From NCBI RefSeq assembly GCF_037975245.1, contig NC_092579.1, positions 8,888,501 through 8,952,500 of the forward strand: DNA of 64,000 bases, in the 5' to 3' direction. Position numbers and translations under genes: made by a program. The notes below the pieces were generated by a model that had not been told where the DNA came from, made no database searches, and saw only the letters and a list, made by a program, of their open reading frames with translations. This DNA comes from Apostichopus japonicus. Taxonomy: Eukaryota > Echinodermata > Holothuroidea > Aspidochirotida > Stichopodidae. This document shows, piece after piece, positions 13,258 through 26,200 of the stretch (position 1 is the first letter of the stretch; each line of letters opens with the position of its first letter).

Positions 13258-16200
13258 GGTCGTATTGTACGGTAGTTAATCATCTTATTTTCACACACAA
13301 AATGATTATTATTTACTATTATATTGCTTACCATGCCTAATCATGATTTAAAACATTCATCTTCAACGACAAAGTAGGTATACCCTATTTGATGATCAGC
13401 CTATGTATAAAGTGAAAGCATTCATCACCAAAGTTTGACAGACTAAACATCTTGATATATTGTTTGGCTCGCATATGTCGTTAGTTTTGTTTGTTTTAGC
13501 TGCACAGATGAAACTACAAACAATTTAAAATTTTGCACGCAATTCATACTGTGTCACGTGATGCCTCAATCGGTAGTCTGTATTTTCACATTTACACTAC
13601 GGAAGGTAAAATATTTCACTCTAAATAGTTTAGGATGTTCAGTCCTGTTTTGTATTTTTAACAAGTTGGCTTACGGTGTAACGTCTGAAGGATCTCCCCT
13701 TCCTGTCTCTTCGGCGTCGCAAAAGGAGTTTGAAACCCCTGGTAAGTAAATGTTTCTTACATTCGCCGCACAATGCCAGACTGACCACGACCCGAGTCAA
13801 CACGACCGTCGTTACGGGTCAACATCGTGAATATTCAGCATGGTGCGTGTGCTTAAGAATAGCACGGCCTCAGTCTGGAATACTAAACATCGTAACCTAG
13901 AGGTAATACATTTTCAAGTGACCTGAACGAAGCAAATAGTTGTTTAGAGCACTGATCATTTGTTCGGGTTGTGGGGTCAGTTATCAGACCATTGGCTCAT
14001 AACGACAATCAATAACCGGGTCATGACCAATCGAGTTCACATGGGTCTTAACAACAATCGAAATACCATGGCACGAAGGTCGAATTGAGTCTGGTCGGGG
14101 TCAGTCGGGCCGTAGGCGATGGACTTAAAAGATGTTATGCTCAAGGGGCCTCCGCTTATATCGCACCCTTATATGTACGTTTCAGGAGAAATATCATCGA
14201 ATCATCCTTCCTTACATCATATTGTCGAAATTAAGGTTCGAATTTGATTTCAACAGTTTTTAGTTTATTCCCCAAAGTTAACAAACATAATATTGTAAAA
14301 TGATTGGGAATAAAGAATTTTAGAAAACACATTTTTTACTTAAAGGATGACTTGAGGTATAATTTTAGTCTTGATAGGTCAGATTAAAAGAAGAAAATTA
14401 AGATAAAATTCAAACCAATTTCGGTTTTCACGATATTTCAAAATGTACTTCTACAATGTTCCTTTAAGGCTAAATTTGATCATGAAATCGGCTCCTTGTG
14501 AAGACCTTAATGTTAATGTTAATCCAGTTTTTTTTTTATGAATTCTAATAACTCATACAAGAAATATACTTGTAACTTCATATGAACAACGGAATACCCT
14601 CTTATTTCGGACATGCTTCATCCCGTAATGTCACCATCTCATATGTATTTACCTATGCAATGAAAAAGACGCTAACATAAATTAACATTATAATTCATTT
14701 TCTTTGGTACTTTAGACTGTTACATGGAAACAAGAGATGCTATTTTTTGTGCGGCACAGAGTAAGTATAACTACCAGTTCCTAATCTATATTCTCACCCT
14801 GGTTCACGAACGGAAATGTACGAGTGACTCAAGGCTTTAGATTCCATTTGTTAATTTTGAGAAGATAATTCTCGAATAATGACTACATTATATTTTGAAA
14901 TTATTCATGGTTTAATGAATAATACGTATTATTTTGTTATGGCATGTGGAATATGTTTAGGTAGTTAATTGGCATCAATACTAAGTATAATTTGTCTTTT
15001 TTTTTCAATTAAAATGAGATCATATTGACAAATATCTAAATTTATTTACTGTAATATTTTATGAACAAGCCACTAATTATTCCGCTGGTGAAAGAGAGTG
15101 TATATAATTTATTAGAATCAGATCTTTAGGAACGGCTTTATTAATGATCTAAACAAATGATTTCGTTTTTGACATTTCCTCAATACATTTCGTAAATACC
15201 TCAGTTTACAAGAACGGCATTTTATCCTATGAATCCACAAACTTTGCAGAACTATTATAACAAACTTCAATTGAATCATTGATGACTGCGGTATGTATGT
15301 TCAATACAACTGCAATACTAAGGTTTCATTACATGCTTGAAATGGTGGGAAAGTTCAATGCTTTAGACAAAAATCGTCTTGGAATTTCCAAGACTAATAT
15401 GTTCTCAATAATGACTTTCTTCACAGGCGTTGTGCGATGTGGCATGCCAATAGATGTTCTGCTTGTAACGTGTTGAATATAGCTCCGAAAACAATATTGT
15501 TATGATGTTCAGCTGGTGTCCACCAATACAGGTCAACCAAATGAGGTCGCTATCGCGATATAAAGTACAGCTTCATACGATTGATGGAGATTTGTTATTG
15601 AATGATAGCATTCAACATGAATCCGATGTAAGTGTTAGCATTTAGAAGCCTGAACATGCGCTCACGTAACAACAGTTGGTTCCATATCGCAAGTCACGCA
15701 AAAGATATTTATTATAAACTATTTTGTACGACGAAACTGTAAGACATTGAGATAAATGACAAGTACAAGTAAAACTTGACTGAATGTTTCATTGCTTGGG
15801 TTGCATACACGAGAAGAATTATATGTATGTACTACATCAATCAATTTTTGCAAATCGATTTTTCTAGATAAATACAAAAAAAAAAAGACATGGGGAATGT
15901 TTAACATGATGTATAACCTATTTTGACATTTTAACGAAATTGAATACAAAAGTTGCCATTTATATAATGTCATTTTTTTCTGCGCAGAACGAAACTTACT
16001 ATTGGAGAGCCACTAGCCCAGAAATTCAAGAAGGCAACCAATACAAACTAACGGTTAGATTATGATATTATTGTTTATCGGTATCTTGAAAGTACCAAAA
16101 TGTCAGTTCCGAATGTATTTAGTTATATCGGTCCAATCAAATGTTTCGTCGACTTAAACAATGAAGGAAACTGTGTAGAGAATTGGTTCTAAGAGATCTT

Positions 16201-17999
16201 AAGGATTGGCATTGGTTGATATCAAAAGTCATCCACACATGGTTATATATAGCAGGTTTATTACGTAACAGACTGATAAATCTAACAGTACATTGGGTTA
16301 TCTGCAGGAAAGAGTGGTGCCGTCCGATCTGAGGGGAAGGAAAACCATTTCCGCTATGACGATCAAATCAATCAAGGATGGTCAAAATTAACAACAGTAG
16401 CTGGTGATAATCTCAAAGTTGGTTGCACCTACCTCCCCACCCACCCCCCCCCCCCATTGTACTCCTCCGTCGCCTATTAAATTACTTTTGGAAACCATGT
16501 CTACATGTTCTCTAAGAGCAGTAGCACTGAACGCAAACGGGCAATACATATGAATATAATATATCATATAAATTAATGGTGAGTAGAGGGTTTCGTTGTC
16601 TGTGGGGATTTGTTTGAGATTGTAGAGTTGGTTTTGGTCTTGACTTTAAGGGTTCCGATTGTAGGGAACATGTAAACAGCGAAACTTACTGGCAATAGTG
16701 TTAGTAGTAAGTTTATGTCTGTGTTAATGTCTTAAATATTGGCATCATGTTGAATTAAGAAAAGAATAGGCAACGAGAAATTGATCATCGTAAAAAGCAA
16801 ATGAAAGCTCTATATGATTTTTTGCTTTCAATCATTGGGAATGTTATTGATGCTAGAGTGCACATGTAAATAATTAATCATCACACGTTAATGAGAAGCT
16901 CGTGTAGTGTACTGTATCTTTGTCCTTGTGGTTTTGTCTTATCACAACTGATATTCTAATTTTAGATCGTTCCATACCTCTCGGGTACATATGGAGATGA
17001 ACCGGGAAGACTTTTTACACAATCGTTTGCGGCCATGATTTTTAAAGAAGGTACATTAAGAAGATTGCGAATATTCTGTTATCCATTTTTATTATTGAAA
17101 AGTAGTCATAATAATGCTACATGAAAATGCTATTTATTTTTGTATTCATTTTCCTTATGTTTGGTACTCATGGCAATTCACCTTTTACTTGTTTTCCAAA
17201 TTATTGTATTACACACGTTTTGGGAGATTCTCTTACCATTTCCCAAGATTCGATATTCATGTTCTGTTACATTTGGCAAACATTATAACCATTAAAACTT
17301 TACTTTTTTAATACTCTTTCAGAGACTACAGTCGATCCAGAAGGTGCCGTGACATCAACCGTTTCATTAAATAGAAACAATGCTCCTGTACGGTCTAAAG
17401 ATCCGCCACCCGGTCAGCCTCCGAACTTACATCCGCATTCACCGACTGCGAGCTTCCCTACCACCGTAATTGCTGTGGTGCTACTTGTTGGTCTAGCAGT
17501 AGTAGTTGTGATAATATGTACTGTATGTATCCTGTGGACTAGAACCCGAAGACGAGAGACTAACGATCGTCTGGAAAATCTCCATCTTGAACAAATGTAC
17601 CAAGAGAAAGCCATAGGTAACCATGCAACCAGTGGCGACTGATGTCAGAAGCTAAGAATCTTTGTCATAATCAAAATGTATTAAATTATCTTCACTAATG
17701 TAAATGAAAATATAATAATAATTTACAAAGTATTAGGTAATTACGTAAAAACTAATAATAAATTGCTTAACGGTTATTTCACGTTTCTATGTTTGATTTA
17801 CAGAAAAGACCCGAGAGATTGACCCGATATTGAAAGATAAAGAAATTAGCCACGATCAAGTCATAATCGAGCACAAGCTAGGAGAAGGTGAATTCGGTTT
17901 GGTGCATATCGGCAAGGCCACCGGCATGAAGAATAAAGTTGATGATGTTGTAGTCGCCATCAAGACAACGAAAGGTACCGAAAATGTGTTTTCTGTTCA

Positions 18000-18018
18000 C
18001 ACATATATATATATGTTT

Positions 18019-18063
<45 letters not shown>

Positions 18064-18105
18064 AACATATATATAAACATATATATAAACATATATATAT
18101 ATATA

Positions 18106-18170
<65 letters not shown>

Positions 18171-18172
18171 GT
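18000..18172. repeat. TA-rich microsatellite in intron 11 of gene A
   Basis: (TA)n with ACATATATA interruptions directly after exon 11. Gene B has no equivalent. Open frames rich in Y and I across it are artefacts. Confidence 0.85.
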
Positions 18173-20462
18173 GTGTGTATATATCTACCACTGCCAATAG
18201 AATAGAAACAATAACAATTACTCTTGAAAGACTTTTAAGTAAATTATTTGTTTTCTTAATTATATGAACTCAGATCGAAATTACAGAAACAATCGACTGA
18301 AAGGAACGAAAAAGGATACCATTGCTCTTTCATTTCGTACTTATTGATAATGTTGCTATTATGATTAAATTGAAGGAAAGAAATTAATATCGACAAATAT
18401 TTCATGCATATATCTAAAATATTGCGCTATTGCCGAAATTTTCTTGGCGATTGTTCTCATTCATTTGTTTAAATACTCTTACAGTCGGAGCATTTGATGA
18501 CGTGAAGGAGGACCTGTTGAATGAAATGAAACTCATCGCAGAGCTTGGCGACCATGTCAACATCCTTTGTCTTCTTGCTTGCTGCTCAATGAATGAACCG
18601 TTCTACCTAATAACAGAATATATGAAGTATGGTGACTTGCTGGGCTTCTTACGGGAGTGCAGAAGGGTAAATCCCATGCATACCAGTCATGTAATCTAAA
18701 CAAGTTTAAGTAAACTCATGGAAATCTGATGTTGTAGTAACGTGATCGTAGAATTGGATTCAACATATTTTGAACGTAAATATTGCATGCCATGTTGTTT
18801 TGTCTTATTCTTTGTCATCAATCTCACACAGACAGAAAACTCAGAGAAAGACCAAATCTACTCTGTACAGGAGAAACAACAGTTTATAAGTTGCTCGTGA
18901 CATTGTTAATGGGATGGTAAGGTGTTTAAAAGCATTTCACTTGAGTGTAGTTTAAGTGCCCGTATGCCTAGGGCTACCATCGTTACCAAATATCTACAAT
19001 ATATATCGCGAAATAGCTACGATAGCGTAACGTGGTAGTACTTGTTGCAACTATTTTAGCCCACGTTACACAACTTTTCTCGCCGAGCTTGTGAGGCTCG
19101 CATGTTGCCATCAATCATGTTATGCGTCGACAACGATGCGTGGAGTACTACAAATCGGTTTATTTGTTTTAATAGGCGTATCGTAAAAAAGAACAGTGAT
19201 ATCTGCGAACCTCACAAAGACCGTACAATTTACTTTAGCCGTGGGGAATGTATTTTCGTTGCAAAAACGAGACATTCCCGATTAATCGTGATTTATGATA
19301 ACCCTACTACTATTTGAATTTATGTTTGCTATCACCAAAATGCACATGGCTTAATCAGTTTGTACGTTGTACGTTAATCGGTATAAACTGAAGTGTTATA
19401 ACACCGTAACACGTGTTAGACCTGTCAGCAGATGCTACTGTGGGAAACATTACTAACGGACGAATTCATTACTCAAAAGTTGTTTCAAGTAATGACTGGT
19501 TGTAGTCTAAACAAATGTCCCTATGTTTGACTATTAAGTATACCTTGTTATTAAAGATGGTTTTTGCAGTGAAGTGTCCTCCACTTAAAATGCGGACGAA
19601 ATTATTGCCGAAACCTTTAGAGTGGTCTAGTTAGTCCAGACAATATTTATGCATAGGATTGTGTGTTTACTATTTTCTGTTTGTAAGTCCTTCTCAGTAA
19701 TAACTGGTCACAAATGTACCACATGTTAAGGAATTATAACACACGTCAGTTTTAACTGATTAACGGGTACTCACCGTTACTAGTTTTAAACTGATAAAGC
19801 CAGGATAATCGGGTGTTGCTGTACAATGTGAACAATATGCAGACAAAGTGACAGGACGTTTTCTTATTTGTTTTTTTTTAAATTCTGACAGACCCACATA
19901 CAAGAAAAACGTTTCTATCACGGGGATCTTGCTGCTCGTAATTCGTACTCGTTGGTGAAGGACTGACGATAAAAATAGCTGATTTTGGACTCGCCGATGA
20001 CATTTACACGAGAGGATATAAAAGGAGAGCTACCGAACAGAAAATACCGGTGAAATGGTGCAGTCTAGAAACGATCCTAAATGGAATATGTAGCTCAGAA
20101 GGAGACTCGTATGTAACCAAATATAATTCCTTTGTATAAAAAACGTCTTTCATTGGTAAAATATTTCATCATCTTACAAATACATGAGAGAACCTCTCAT
20201 GATATTGAACAGGATTTGTCAAAATTATAAAATATGAAAAAAATATGAACGATATGATTCAAGAAATTATTAAACTGATGAATAAGATGGAAATATCATG
20301 CGTTTTCTGAAGTCAGCTTCTTATTTGACATAAGCATTACAAGCTTGACAATATTTCGTCAGCAGTTATAAACTAATGAACATAGAAATCCTAATTCACA
20401 TGCTATTGTCAAACTTATTTTATTTGTAATAGGTCTATGATTTCGTCGTTTGTTTTGTTTAA

Positions 20463-20597
<135 letters not shown>

Positions 20598-20606
20598 TGA
20601 TGACAT

Positions 20607-21072
20607 GTAAGTATACAGAAGCAGTTCTATAAAGAGAATCCAATTCTCCCCTCCTTGACCTTATTGGTTAGAACGTGTGGTTCAAACAAACATATACATG
20701 CCATTATCTGACCTTAATTATGTCAAGCATATAAGTTATTAAGTTGACTATGATCGCGGATGGGTTTTGCGAATCTTACGCAAATCATGGTTTACTTTGA
20801 AACGGCCTGTTGATATCGCAGTCACCAGAGCGTATAATACTATAGTGTTATTCAACAGCATGAGTACGAGAATAGTTGGAATTCCCCGTGATGCGAGTAC
20901 GCGTACGAGTGCAAGACCCTAGAAGCGTGAGAACGAGTACTTAAAGTTGTATTAGTATCTATTTATACTAGATCTCCTAGTGAGTAGCGATGACAATCCG
21001 AAAAAAAAGACGAATACTATGCTATAGAATGCGAGAACGAGTCAGTCACTTCATTACGTGTCACCATTCTCA
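20607..21072. other. Remnant of gene A intron 15 before the gypsy insertion
   Basis: The exon 15 donor (GTAAG at 20607) is intact and is followed by 466 bp without coding potential. The two expected downstream exons, present in gene B at 48482-48617 and 49186-49404, are found neither here nor on the far side of the gypsy element. Confidence 0.6.
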
Positions 21073-21757
21073 TGTTGAAGGCTAAGATTAATAATAAACT
21101 CATCCCCAAACTTATGTTACTTTGCTTCCTCGATATTCCGCAATTCGCAGTGTCCACTCGAAGTTCGGGTCCAAACAAAGATGTCGGCGCCTAACGATAT
21201 CTTCACGTGTGTACAGTAAAACGTGGCTCACGTAATGGAGCCTCCATTCAGACTGACACTTAATCCAGGCCCGTCCCTCGTAGTAACTCACTGCTCTTCC
21301 TAACTGATAAATGTTTATTTATATAATAATTCGGTTACTTGTCCGAAACGTAATAATTGCTCGCTAGTAGTAATAACTCTGTAAATATGCTAGGGTCTGA
21401 CTTGCTCGCTACCGCTGCGTATACAGTACTGTAACGGCTATATAGCTCGCGGCGACGATGAATACAACTGCTCGTAGTCGCGGACTTGTAATAGATAATT
21501 GCGAGATGTTGGCTCGAATATGAAGAGATGAATGATGATGCCTTGACTGTATAAAATCTCCACTAATTACGCTCCAGCTACTGCTGAATATAGCGTTGAT
21601 ATGTAGTCATTAAAAAGGCTGATGATTAGTACATCTCTCCGGTATCAAATCTTACATGCAAGTGGTGTCACGCTGGAAGATGCATAGCGAGAAGAGTACT
21701 GCTGATTACGCAAGGATGTGGGCAAGTCCATTATGCAAAAGGGTGATGATCACTACA
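21073..21757 (-). repeat. Gypsy 3' LTR (left on + strand)
   Basis: 685 bp, reading TGTTGAAGG...CACTACA on the + strand. It begins TG and ends CA in both orientations, as LTRs do. It matches 27240-27921 apart from scattered substitutions and small indels. Flank on the left is ATTCTCA. Confidence 0.93.
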
Positions 21758-21761
21758 GTAG

Positions 21762-21770
21762 CTCCCCCCT
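21762..21770 (-). other. Probable polypurine tract
   Basis: The - strand reads AGGGGGGAG four bases before the 3' LTR, the expected position for the plus-strand primer of an LTR retrotransposon. Confidence 0.6.
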
Positions 21771-21829
21771 AGAGAGCTGAAGGATGAAGCAATCGATAAC
21801 AAATAAATAGTGATAGTTAGTTATGCTAA

Positions 21830-24397
21830 TTAAACGTCAAACCTGATGACCTGTAAAAATTTCTTTGGCCAATGTACCTGACGTCCTGAACGAGTTTTGT
21901 ATACTGGTCGCTTGGGTGGTGACGGCTTGGCTATGATTTGTTTAGACTTCGTAGCTGTCGCGTCCGACTCGGGGCTAGTAGAAATTTTAGCCCTACTAAA
22001 CTTGTCGAAATCCTCGCTAAGATAAGCTACTTTTAATCGTTCTAAACTAACTGAATCCTCCTCACCGTTGATGTCTAATATAAAATATTTTGGTGTCCTC
22101 CTGATGACTTTGAATGGTCCCTTATACGGAGCTTGCAACGGTTTCCTCACTGCATCTGTTCGAACCCAAACATGTGTACATGTGTTAAGGTCCTTATGTA
22201 CATAACTACTTTTGTTGTTGACAGATGGCCTGGTCAGAGCCGGTTGTAACTGTGCCATATGCTGCCTAAGGCGTTCTGCGTAGTTCGAAGGGTCTGGAAC
22301 TTCTTTGCTTTTGAGTGGCTCTATGAACTCACACGGTAAACTGAGAGGGGTTCCAAAAACCATGTCAGCAGCACTACAGTTCAAATCCGCTTTGAGTGAA
22401 GAGCGTATACCTAACAGTACTAATGGTAAGGCTTCCGTCCATTGATCAGGGTGATACTGCGCCTTTAATGCATTCTTCAGTTGTCGATGGAAACGCTCTA
22501 CTAATCCGTTAGACTTGGGATGGTAAGCGGTTGTCCTAATGCGTTTACATCCTAATAATCTGGTTAGGTTTCTGAACAAGGCAGATTCAAATTGCGAACC
22601 TCTATCTGTCGTGATGATTGATGGGACACCAAATATGGAGACCCACCGTTCTATAAATGCCTTCGCTACAGTCTCTGCAGTAATGTTAGATATAGGTATG
22701 GCCTCTGGCCATCTAGTAAATCTGTCTATGATAGTTAATAAATAAGAAAAACCGTTGGAAGGTGGTATTGGACCAACAATGTCTATGTGGACGTGAGAGA
22801 AACGGGGACCAGGTGTCGCGAATGTGCCTACTGGTAATCTAACATGGCGATGAATTTTCGCTTTCTGACACTGCATACATGTTCTGGTCCAATCTCTAAT
22901 GTCTTTGTTAATGGAAGTCCAAATAAAACGCTGAGTAGCCAATCGCTGCGTTGCTCTGATTCCGGGGTGGGAAAGCGAATGTAGTGAATTGAATACTGTT
23001 TTCCTATACTTGGCTGGGATATACGGTCTCGCGACTCCGGTTGATGTATCGCAGGTAATTGTGTGTTGCGTATTGGCCATTGGTATTTCCTCAAATTTGA
23101 GCGATGCTGATTTGCGTAATTTGGCTAACTCGTCGTCGTCCTTTTGTAGCGATGCAATTACATCAAAATCTATGCTTACTGGAGATGGTGATGTGATTGC
23201 GTCGATTGTACAACGAGATAAAGCATCCGCTACAACGTTGTCCTTCCCTTTAATATGACGAATGTCCGGTGTAAATTGGGAAATATAATCTAAATGTCTG
23301 ATCTCTCTTGGTGAATACCGATCAGCATTGACCGAAAATGAACGGGTTAGGGGCTTGTGATCCGTTAAAACAAAGAAATGTCTACCTTCTAGCGTATGGC
23401 GAAAATAACGAATAGATAGATAAATCGCGAGTAACTCTCGCCCGAATGTGCTATACCTGGTTTCTGCAGGTGCTAAACGTTTCGAAAAAAATGCTATTGG
23501 TTGCCACTTACTGTTCACTAGCTGTTGGAGTACACCTCCTATGGCTACATCTGATGCATCGACCATTAAACATAATGGGTCGCTGGGTGATGGATGTACT
23601 AATAATGTTGCCTCTGCTAATTTCTCTTTGATGAGCTGAAAGGCATGAATTTGGGCTAATGTTAGTTCAATAAGCTTATTTTTTACTGTTGTTGAAAGAA
23701 TGTCTGTGAGCGGTTGTACTATATCTGCACAGTGAGGTATAAAACGTCTATAAAAGTTGATGAATCCCAGGAATTCTCTTAACTTGCGCAAAGAGTTGGG
23801 CTGTGGAAAGTCTACTATAGCCTTAACTTTGTCCACGAGTGGTCCTATACCTTCACTGTCCACTTGGTGGCCTAAGAACTGAAGGGTAGCTGCACCAAAC
23901 ACACACTTGCTAGGGTTGATGACTACTCCATACTGATCAAGTCTTTCAAATAATTGCTTAAGATGTGACATATGCTCTTCCGTTGATGTACTAGCGATAA
24001 GGAGATCATCGATATATGCATATACAAATGGTAGTCCACGCAAAACCTGATCTATAAAACGTTGAAATGTTTGGGCAGCATTGCGAAGTCCAAATGGCAT
24101 GCGTACAAACTCGAAGAGACCGAACGGAGTGGTAATTGCCGTTTTATGTACATCTGCTGGTTCAACTGGGATCTGGTGATAAGCTCGAACGAGATCTATT
24201 TTAGAGAAAATGATTTTTCCCTCTAATGCTGCTGTGAAGTCAAAAATATGGGGTATAGGATAGCGATCGGGTACTGTAGCACTATTCAAAGCTCTGTAGT
24301 CTCCACATGGGCGCCAATCGCCCGACTTTTTAGGTACCATGTGAAGTGGAGATGACCAATTACTCTCTGATGGCCTAATGATACCCAACTGCAACAT
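21830..24397 (-). CDS. Gypsy pol: reverse transcriptase, RNase H, integrase (855 aa)
   Basis: Copies the element RNA into DNA and inserts it. The RT palm has KIDL (Asp68) and YIDD (128-131). RNase H follows with Asp280 in VDASD, Glu321 and Asp346 in TDHKP, then a tether ending ADALSR near 390-395. Integrase has an HHCC zinc finger (His473, His477, Cys507, Cys510) and the catalytic triad Asp539, Asp598, Glu634 with the classical 35-residue spacing. A GPF-type C-terminal module lies near residue 770. The first Met shown is internal: coding similarity continues upstream to the protease across one in-frame TAG and a 125-bp insertion. All catalytic residues are retained and no frameshift lies inside this ORF, which agrees with a young copy. 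Confidence 0.95.
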   Translation of the reverse strand: MLQLGIIRPSESNWSSPLHMVPKKSGDWRPCGDYRALNSATVPDRYPIPHIFDFTAALEGKIIFSKIDLVRAYHQIPVEPADVHKTAITTPFGLFEFVRMPFGLRNAAQTFQRFIDQVLRGLPFVYAYIDDLLIASTSTEEHMSHLKQLFERLDQYGVVINPSKCVFGAATLQFLGHQVDSEGIGPLVDKVKAIVDFPQPNSLRKLREFLGFINFYRRFIPHCADIVQPLTDILSTTVKNKLIELTLAQIHAFQLIKEKLAEATLLVHPSPSDPLCLMVDASDVAIGGVLQQLVNSKWQPIAFFSKRLAPAETRYSTFGRELLAIYLSIRYFRHTLEGRHFFVLTDHKPLTRSFSVNADRYSPREIRHLDYISQFTPDIRHIKGKDNVVADALSRCTIDAITSPSPVSIDFDVIASLQKDDDELAKLRKSASLKFEEIPMANTQHTITCDTSTGVARPYIPAKYRKTVFNSLHSLSHPGIRATQRLATQRFIWTSINKDIRDWTRTCMQCQKAKIHRHVRLPVGTFATPGPRFSHVHIDIVGPIPPSNGFSYLLTIIDRFTRWPEAIPISNITAETVAKAFIERWVSIFGVPSIITTDRGSQFESALFRNLTRLLGCKRIRTTAYHPKSNGLVERFHRQLKNALKAQYHPDQWTEALPLVLLGIRSSLKADLNCSAADMVFGTPLSLPCEFIEPLKSKEVPDPSNYAERLRQHMAQLQPALTRPSVNNKSSYVHKDLNTCTHVWVRTDAVRKPLQAPYKGPFKVIRRTPKYFILDINGEEDSVSLERLKVAYLSEDFDKFSRAKISTSPESDATATKSKQIIAKPSPPKRPVYKTRSGRQVHWPKKFLQVIRFDV

Positions 24398-24519
24398 GTG
24401 TTCAAACTCATCCTTTGCTATTTGTAATTTGTTCCCTGGTAATCTCCTCGGTCGTGCGCTACGGGGAGGTCCCTATGTTATAATATGATGTGTAACATCA
24501 TGCTTAATGGCACTAGCTT

Positions 24520-24644
24520 GCAGTTTTGCAGTTTTGTAGTTTTGTAGTTTTGCATTTTTCTGTTTCACCTTTTACTGTAAAGCGCTTAGTGGCCTTTGTG
24601 ATGTTAGGCGCTATATAAATGCTTTATATTATTATTATTATTAT
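24520..24644 (+). mobile_element. SINE-like 3' tail inserted in gypsy pol
   Basis: A 125-bp insert flanked by TAGCTT at 24514-24519 and 24645-24650. It contains AAAGCGCTTAGTGG and GGCGCTATATAAATGC followed by (ATT)n, the type of tail shared by many SINEs mobilised by CR1/L2 LINEs, and a short repeated GTTTTGTA block on its left. With one copy of the duplication removed, the protease and RT frames line up, so this insertion separated them. Confidence 0.75.
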
Positions 24645-25194
24645 TAGCTTTATAATTGGGCTTAGTGATGCCTGGAAATTGTTTCAATAAACTCTGGTAA
24701 CCATCAGTTTGATTGCTCAATGAACATGTAGGGCTAGGTGAAATAATGGAAGCTTTCATACCAGTGGCATGGAGAGATGTCTTACTGTCTATCAGTCTGC
24801 GATGCTTGACATCTACGATAAAAGAGTAATGATCCAGGAAATCTGCACCGAGTATGGCTGTACGAACATCGGCGATGGTGAATATCCATGGAAATGATCG
24901 TCGCAAACCTATGTCTAAAATAAGAGACTTCTCACCATAAGTAATAATAGGTAGTTTGTTAGCAGCTTCCAATACAAAAGATGATGGTTTCTTCTTCTCT
25001 AAGTTGGATGGTGGAATAACACTATAATCTGCACCAGTGTCTATTAGGAATTTAAGGCCTGTTTTACGATCATGAATATAGAACAAACGACTGTCTTTAC
25101 GGCCAGGCGATGACGTCGCCACTAATCGCTGGCCTTGTTGTTTGATGACTTTGTAGGTGTCTTTTCCTTTGTATATGAGCATGGAGGTACACAT
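24604..25194 (-). CDS. Gypsy aspartic protease region
   Basis: Encodes a retropepsin-type protease that cleaves Gag-Pol. The catalytic motif is LIDTGADYSVIP, with a downstream ILGADFL that corresponds to the family's second conserved block (ILG). The frame is offset -1 from the finger ORF and overlaps it by about 70 nt, so expression by -1 frameshifting is possible. The first residues overlap the finger ORF and the true protease starts near the GRKDSRLFYI segment. The last codons run into the SINE-like insertion (N-rich tail) and are not native. Confidence 0.85.
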   Translation of the reverse strand: MCTSMLIYKGKDTYKVIKQQGQRLVATSSPGRKDSRLFYIHDRKTGLKFLIDTGADYSVIPPSNLEKKKPSSFVLEAANKLPIITYGEKSLILDIGLRRSFPWIFTIADVRTAILGADFLDHYSFIVDVKHRRLIDSKTSLHATGMKASIISPSPTCSLSNQTDGYQSLLKQFPGITKPNYKANNNNNNIKHLYSA

Positions 25195-25391
25195 TTGTGA
25201 GCTTTAACTCCATATTTGTAATGATAAAAACAAGGTCCCTCTGGATCGTGGTCGTTATACTTGGAACGTTGATTGCTTGGAGATCGACGCCAGTTCCTAT
25301 TGGGACTCTGATTGGGACTACGTCTACGATCACCACCAGAAGTACGTCCTCGTTCACTAGAATTACCTTGATTGCGTACTTGATACGTCAA
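25122..25391 (-). CDS. Gypsy nucleocapsid / zinc-finger segment of Gag
   Basis: Arg/Ser-rich basic stretch followed by CFYHYKYGVKAHKCVPPC, a C-x2-H-x9-C-x3-C arrangement rather than the usual CCHC knuckle. This finger type is known from CsRN1-like elements. The ORF overlaps the end of gag by 4 nt in the -1 frame and would normally be the C-terminal part of Gag. No ATG starts it, so it needs readthrough or frameshifting, or the split reflects a point indel in this copy. Confidence 0.8.
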   Translation of the reverse strand: MTYQVRNQGNSSERGRTSGGDRRRSPNQSPNRNWRRSPSNQRSKYNDHDPEGPCFYHYKYGVKAHKCVPPCSYTKEKTPTKSSNNKASD

Positions 25392-26134
25392 CGACTCAAC
25401 TCTATTCTTAATTCGGCGATCATGTTGCGTAGCTCTGCTATTTCGCTGTTCGCTGATGCTGATGGGTGCGTTGCGATTGGGCTAGCTGAGTGATGCTGGG
25501 TCGGTGGCGCATAATGTGCTGAAGGTGGTTGTGTATAATGTGCTGCAGGTGGTGGAGATGGCGTGGTTATGGCAGCGATATGTGACGTGGTGGGGGTTAA
25601 CGTTACTTTTACTATTTTGTCAGCCAACTGTGCTAACTCCTCACACTTGACCGTCTCACTAGTTGAGGCAAGAATCAGCTGCACATTGGTAGGAAGGCGC
25701 TGAAGGAATAGCTGTTTAAAAAGACTATCCTCCAACGGCTTCCCAGCAAGTAACTGCTGCATCCTGCGCAATAGCTGTGTGGGTTTGCGATCCCCTAATT
25801 CTTCTGTGACAAGCAGCTTGGTAAAACGCTTCTCTGAAATTGACGTACGTTTGATCAGTTCCTTCTTTAAGGTGGTATATTGGTTCGTTGTAGGCGGAGT
25901 TATGAGCAAATCTCTAACCTCCAAGGCAATGTCTGGCTGCAGGCTTGCTATGACATAAGCAAATTTGGTTGCTTCGGTTGTTATACCCCTAGTTGCAAAC
26001 TGTGCTTCTAGCTGAACAAACCAGACTGTGGGGTCGCTTGCCCAAAATGGTGGCACCTTTATACTGACCGCATGAAGAAGGGTACTGGCACTACCCCCCG
26101 AAGGGTCTACTGGGGTTGCATCTGGTTTAGACAT
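25388..26134 (-). CDS. Gypsy Gag capsid (248 aa)
   Basis: Capsid precursor. The region VPPFWASDPTVWFVQLEAQF followed by KFAYVIASLQPDIALEVRDLL and a QLLRRMQQLLAG...LFKQLFLQRLPTNVQLIL helix set is the capsid fold common in metazoan Ty3/gypsy elements. A Pro/His-rich linker (residues about 185-225) and a short coiled segment (SEIAELRNMIAELRIEL) follow. The ORF ends just before the basic finger segment, in a different frame. Confidence 0.9.
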   Translation of the reverse strand: MSKPDATPVDPSGGSASTLLHAVSIKVPPFWASDPTVWFVQLEAQFATRGITTEATKFAYVIASLQPDIALEVRDLLITPPTTNQYTTLKKELIKRTSISEKRFTKLLVTEELGDRKPTQLLRRMQQLLAGKPLEDSLFKQLFLQRLPTNVQLILASTSETVKCEELAQLADKIVKVTLTPTTSHIAAITTPSPPPAAHYTQPPSAHYAPPTQHHSASPIATHPSASANSEIAELRNMIAELRIELSR

Positions 26135-26200
26135 GATAATAATATATAGTATACAAAGTAATGTTCGCAGATAGTGTTACGATAGGGATTGCTTACAGTG

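Noticed and set aside
22539-23639. + strand frames opposite pol
   Set aside because: Shadows of the gypsy pol gene, with no domains.
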